Assembly: GCA_025462785.1 (NCBI GenBank)
Contig: JAOAPG010000013.1
Span: forward strand, 1 to 13,261
DNA length: 13,261 nucleotides
Origin: Acidobacteriaceae bacterium
Lineage (GTDB): Bacteria; Acidobacteriota; Terriglobia; Terriglobales; Acidobacteriaceae
Reading direction: 5' to 3'
Shown in pieces: positions 13,116 through 13,261 of this stretch (the stretch's first letter is position 1; each line of letters starts with the position of its first letter). The notes below the pieces were generated by a model. It saw only the letters and a program-made list of their open reading frames with translations, was not told where the DNA came from and made no database searches. A program made the translations under genes and the position numbers.

Positions 13116-13261
13116 ATGTCAACCAAGACTCTAGTCGGACCCAAGATCATTACCGCTCTGCCCGGCCCCAACGCCAAACGCATAATCGATGGCGATGATA
13201 AATACGTTTCGCCCTCTTACACCCGCTCTTATCCACTCGTCGCCAAGCAGGGACGTGGGAT
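13116..13261 (+). CDS. Class III (acetylornithine/GABA-type) aminotransferase, N-terminal part
   Basis: The ATG at 13116 has GGAGG at 13106-13110 with 5-base spacing. The 48 codons in the window include TLVGPKIITALPGPNAKRII and YVSPSYTRSYPLVAKQGRG, the typical opening of the PLP-dependent acetylornithine/4-aminobutyrate aminotransferase family, in which this strand leads to 'DVDGNxxLDF'. The PLP-binding lysine and the rest lie outside the window, so the substrate cannot be given. It appears unrelated to the metal cluster upstream. Confidence 0.75.
   Translation, partial: MSTKTLVGPKIITALPGPNAKRIIDGDDKYVSPSYTRSYPLVAKQGRG

Noticed and set aside
1..13261. tRNA genes (including tRNA-Sec), rRNA, CRISPR arrays, insertion sequences, phage attachment sites
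   Set aside because: No cloverleaf, repeat-spacer pattern, transposase or terminal inverted repeats were found by eye on either strand.

Overview
The window looks like chromosomal DNA of a moderately GC-rich Gram-negative bacterium, most likely an acidobacterium (Terriglobia-like). This rests on outer-membrane and periplasmic proteins, and on several small conserved proteins that I recognise from memory as typical of Acidobacteriota. No search was run, so the placement is inference. No rRNA, tRNA, CRISPR array or insertion sequence was seen.

Layout. Positions 3-804: the 3' end of a probable metallophosphoesterase gene overlapping a family 2 glycosyltransferase. 826-1404 (-): a small outer-membrane beta-barrel protein. 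1631-1987: a STAS anti-sigma-factor antagonist. 1999-2916 (-): a LysR regulator, divergent from 3058-5578, which holds leuA and leuB of leucine synthesis; their shared intergenic region carries palindromes suited to a LysR operator. 5670-5966: a small four-cysteine protein. 5961-6728 (-): a polyprenyl-phosphate-type glycosyltransferase. 6853-7899 (-): a REC/HD-GYP response regulator, likely a cyclic-di-GMP phosphodiesterase. 8070-8774: a secreted conserved protein of unknown function. 8781-9632 (-): a rhomboid protease with an N-terminal zinc ribbon. 9729-10676 (-): an EamA/DMT exporter.

10793-12775 is the most interesting part. It is a tightly packed plus-strand cluster that looks like a metal-handling system: a secreted Cys/His/Met-containing protein, an outer-membrane protein, a periplasmic heavy-metal-associated (HMA, MerP-like) protein and a MerT-like membrane protein. 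In the HMA gene an in-frame TGA stands exactly where the first cysteine of the metal-binding CxxC should be (GMD-TGA-EVC). The reading frame then stays open for 133 codons and ends in a 4-base overlap with the MerT-like gene. A perfect 6-bp hairpin begins 11 bases after the TGA, with a G as second loop base, which fits the general form of a bacterial SECIS element. The gene is therefore a candidate selenoprotein with a UxxC metal site. The competing view is decay: the outer-membrane gene upstream has a frameshift, and the MerT-like gene downstream is cut off in its third membrane segment.

12776-13115 is non-coding leader sequence with a TATAAT box, an inverted repeat and a degenerate heptamer repeat. 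It precedes a class III aminotransferase gene (13116 onward) that runs off the window.
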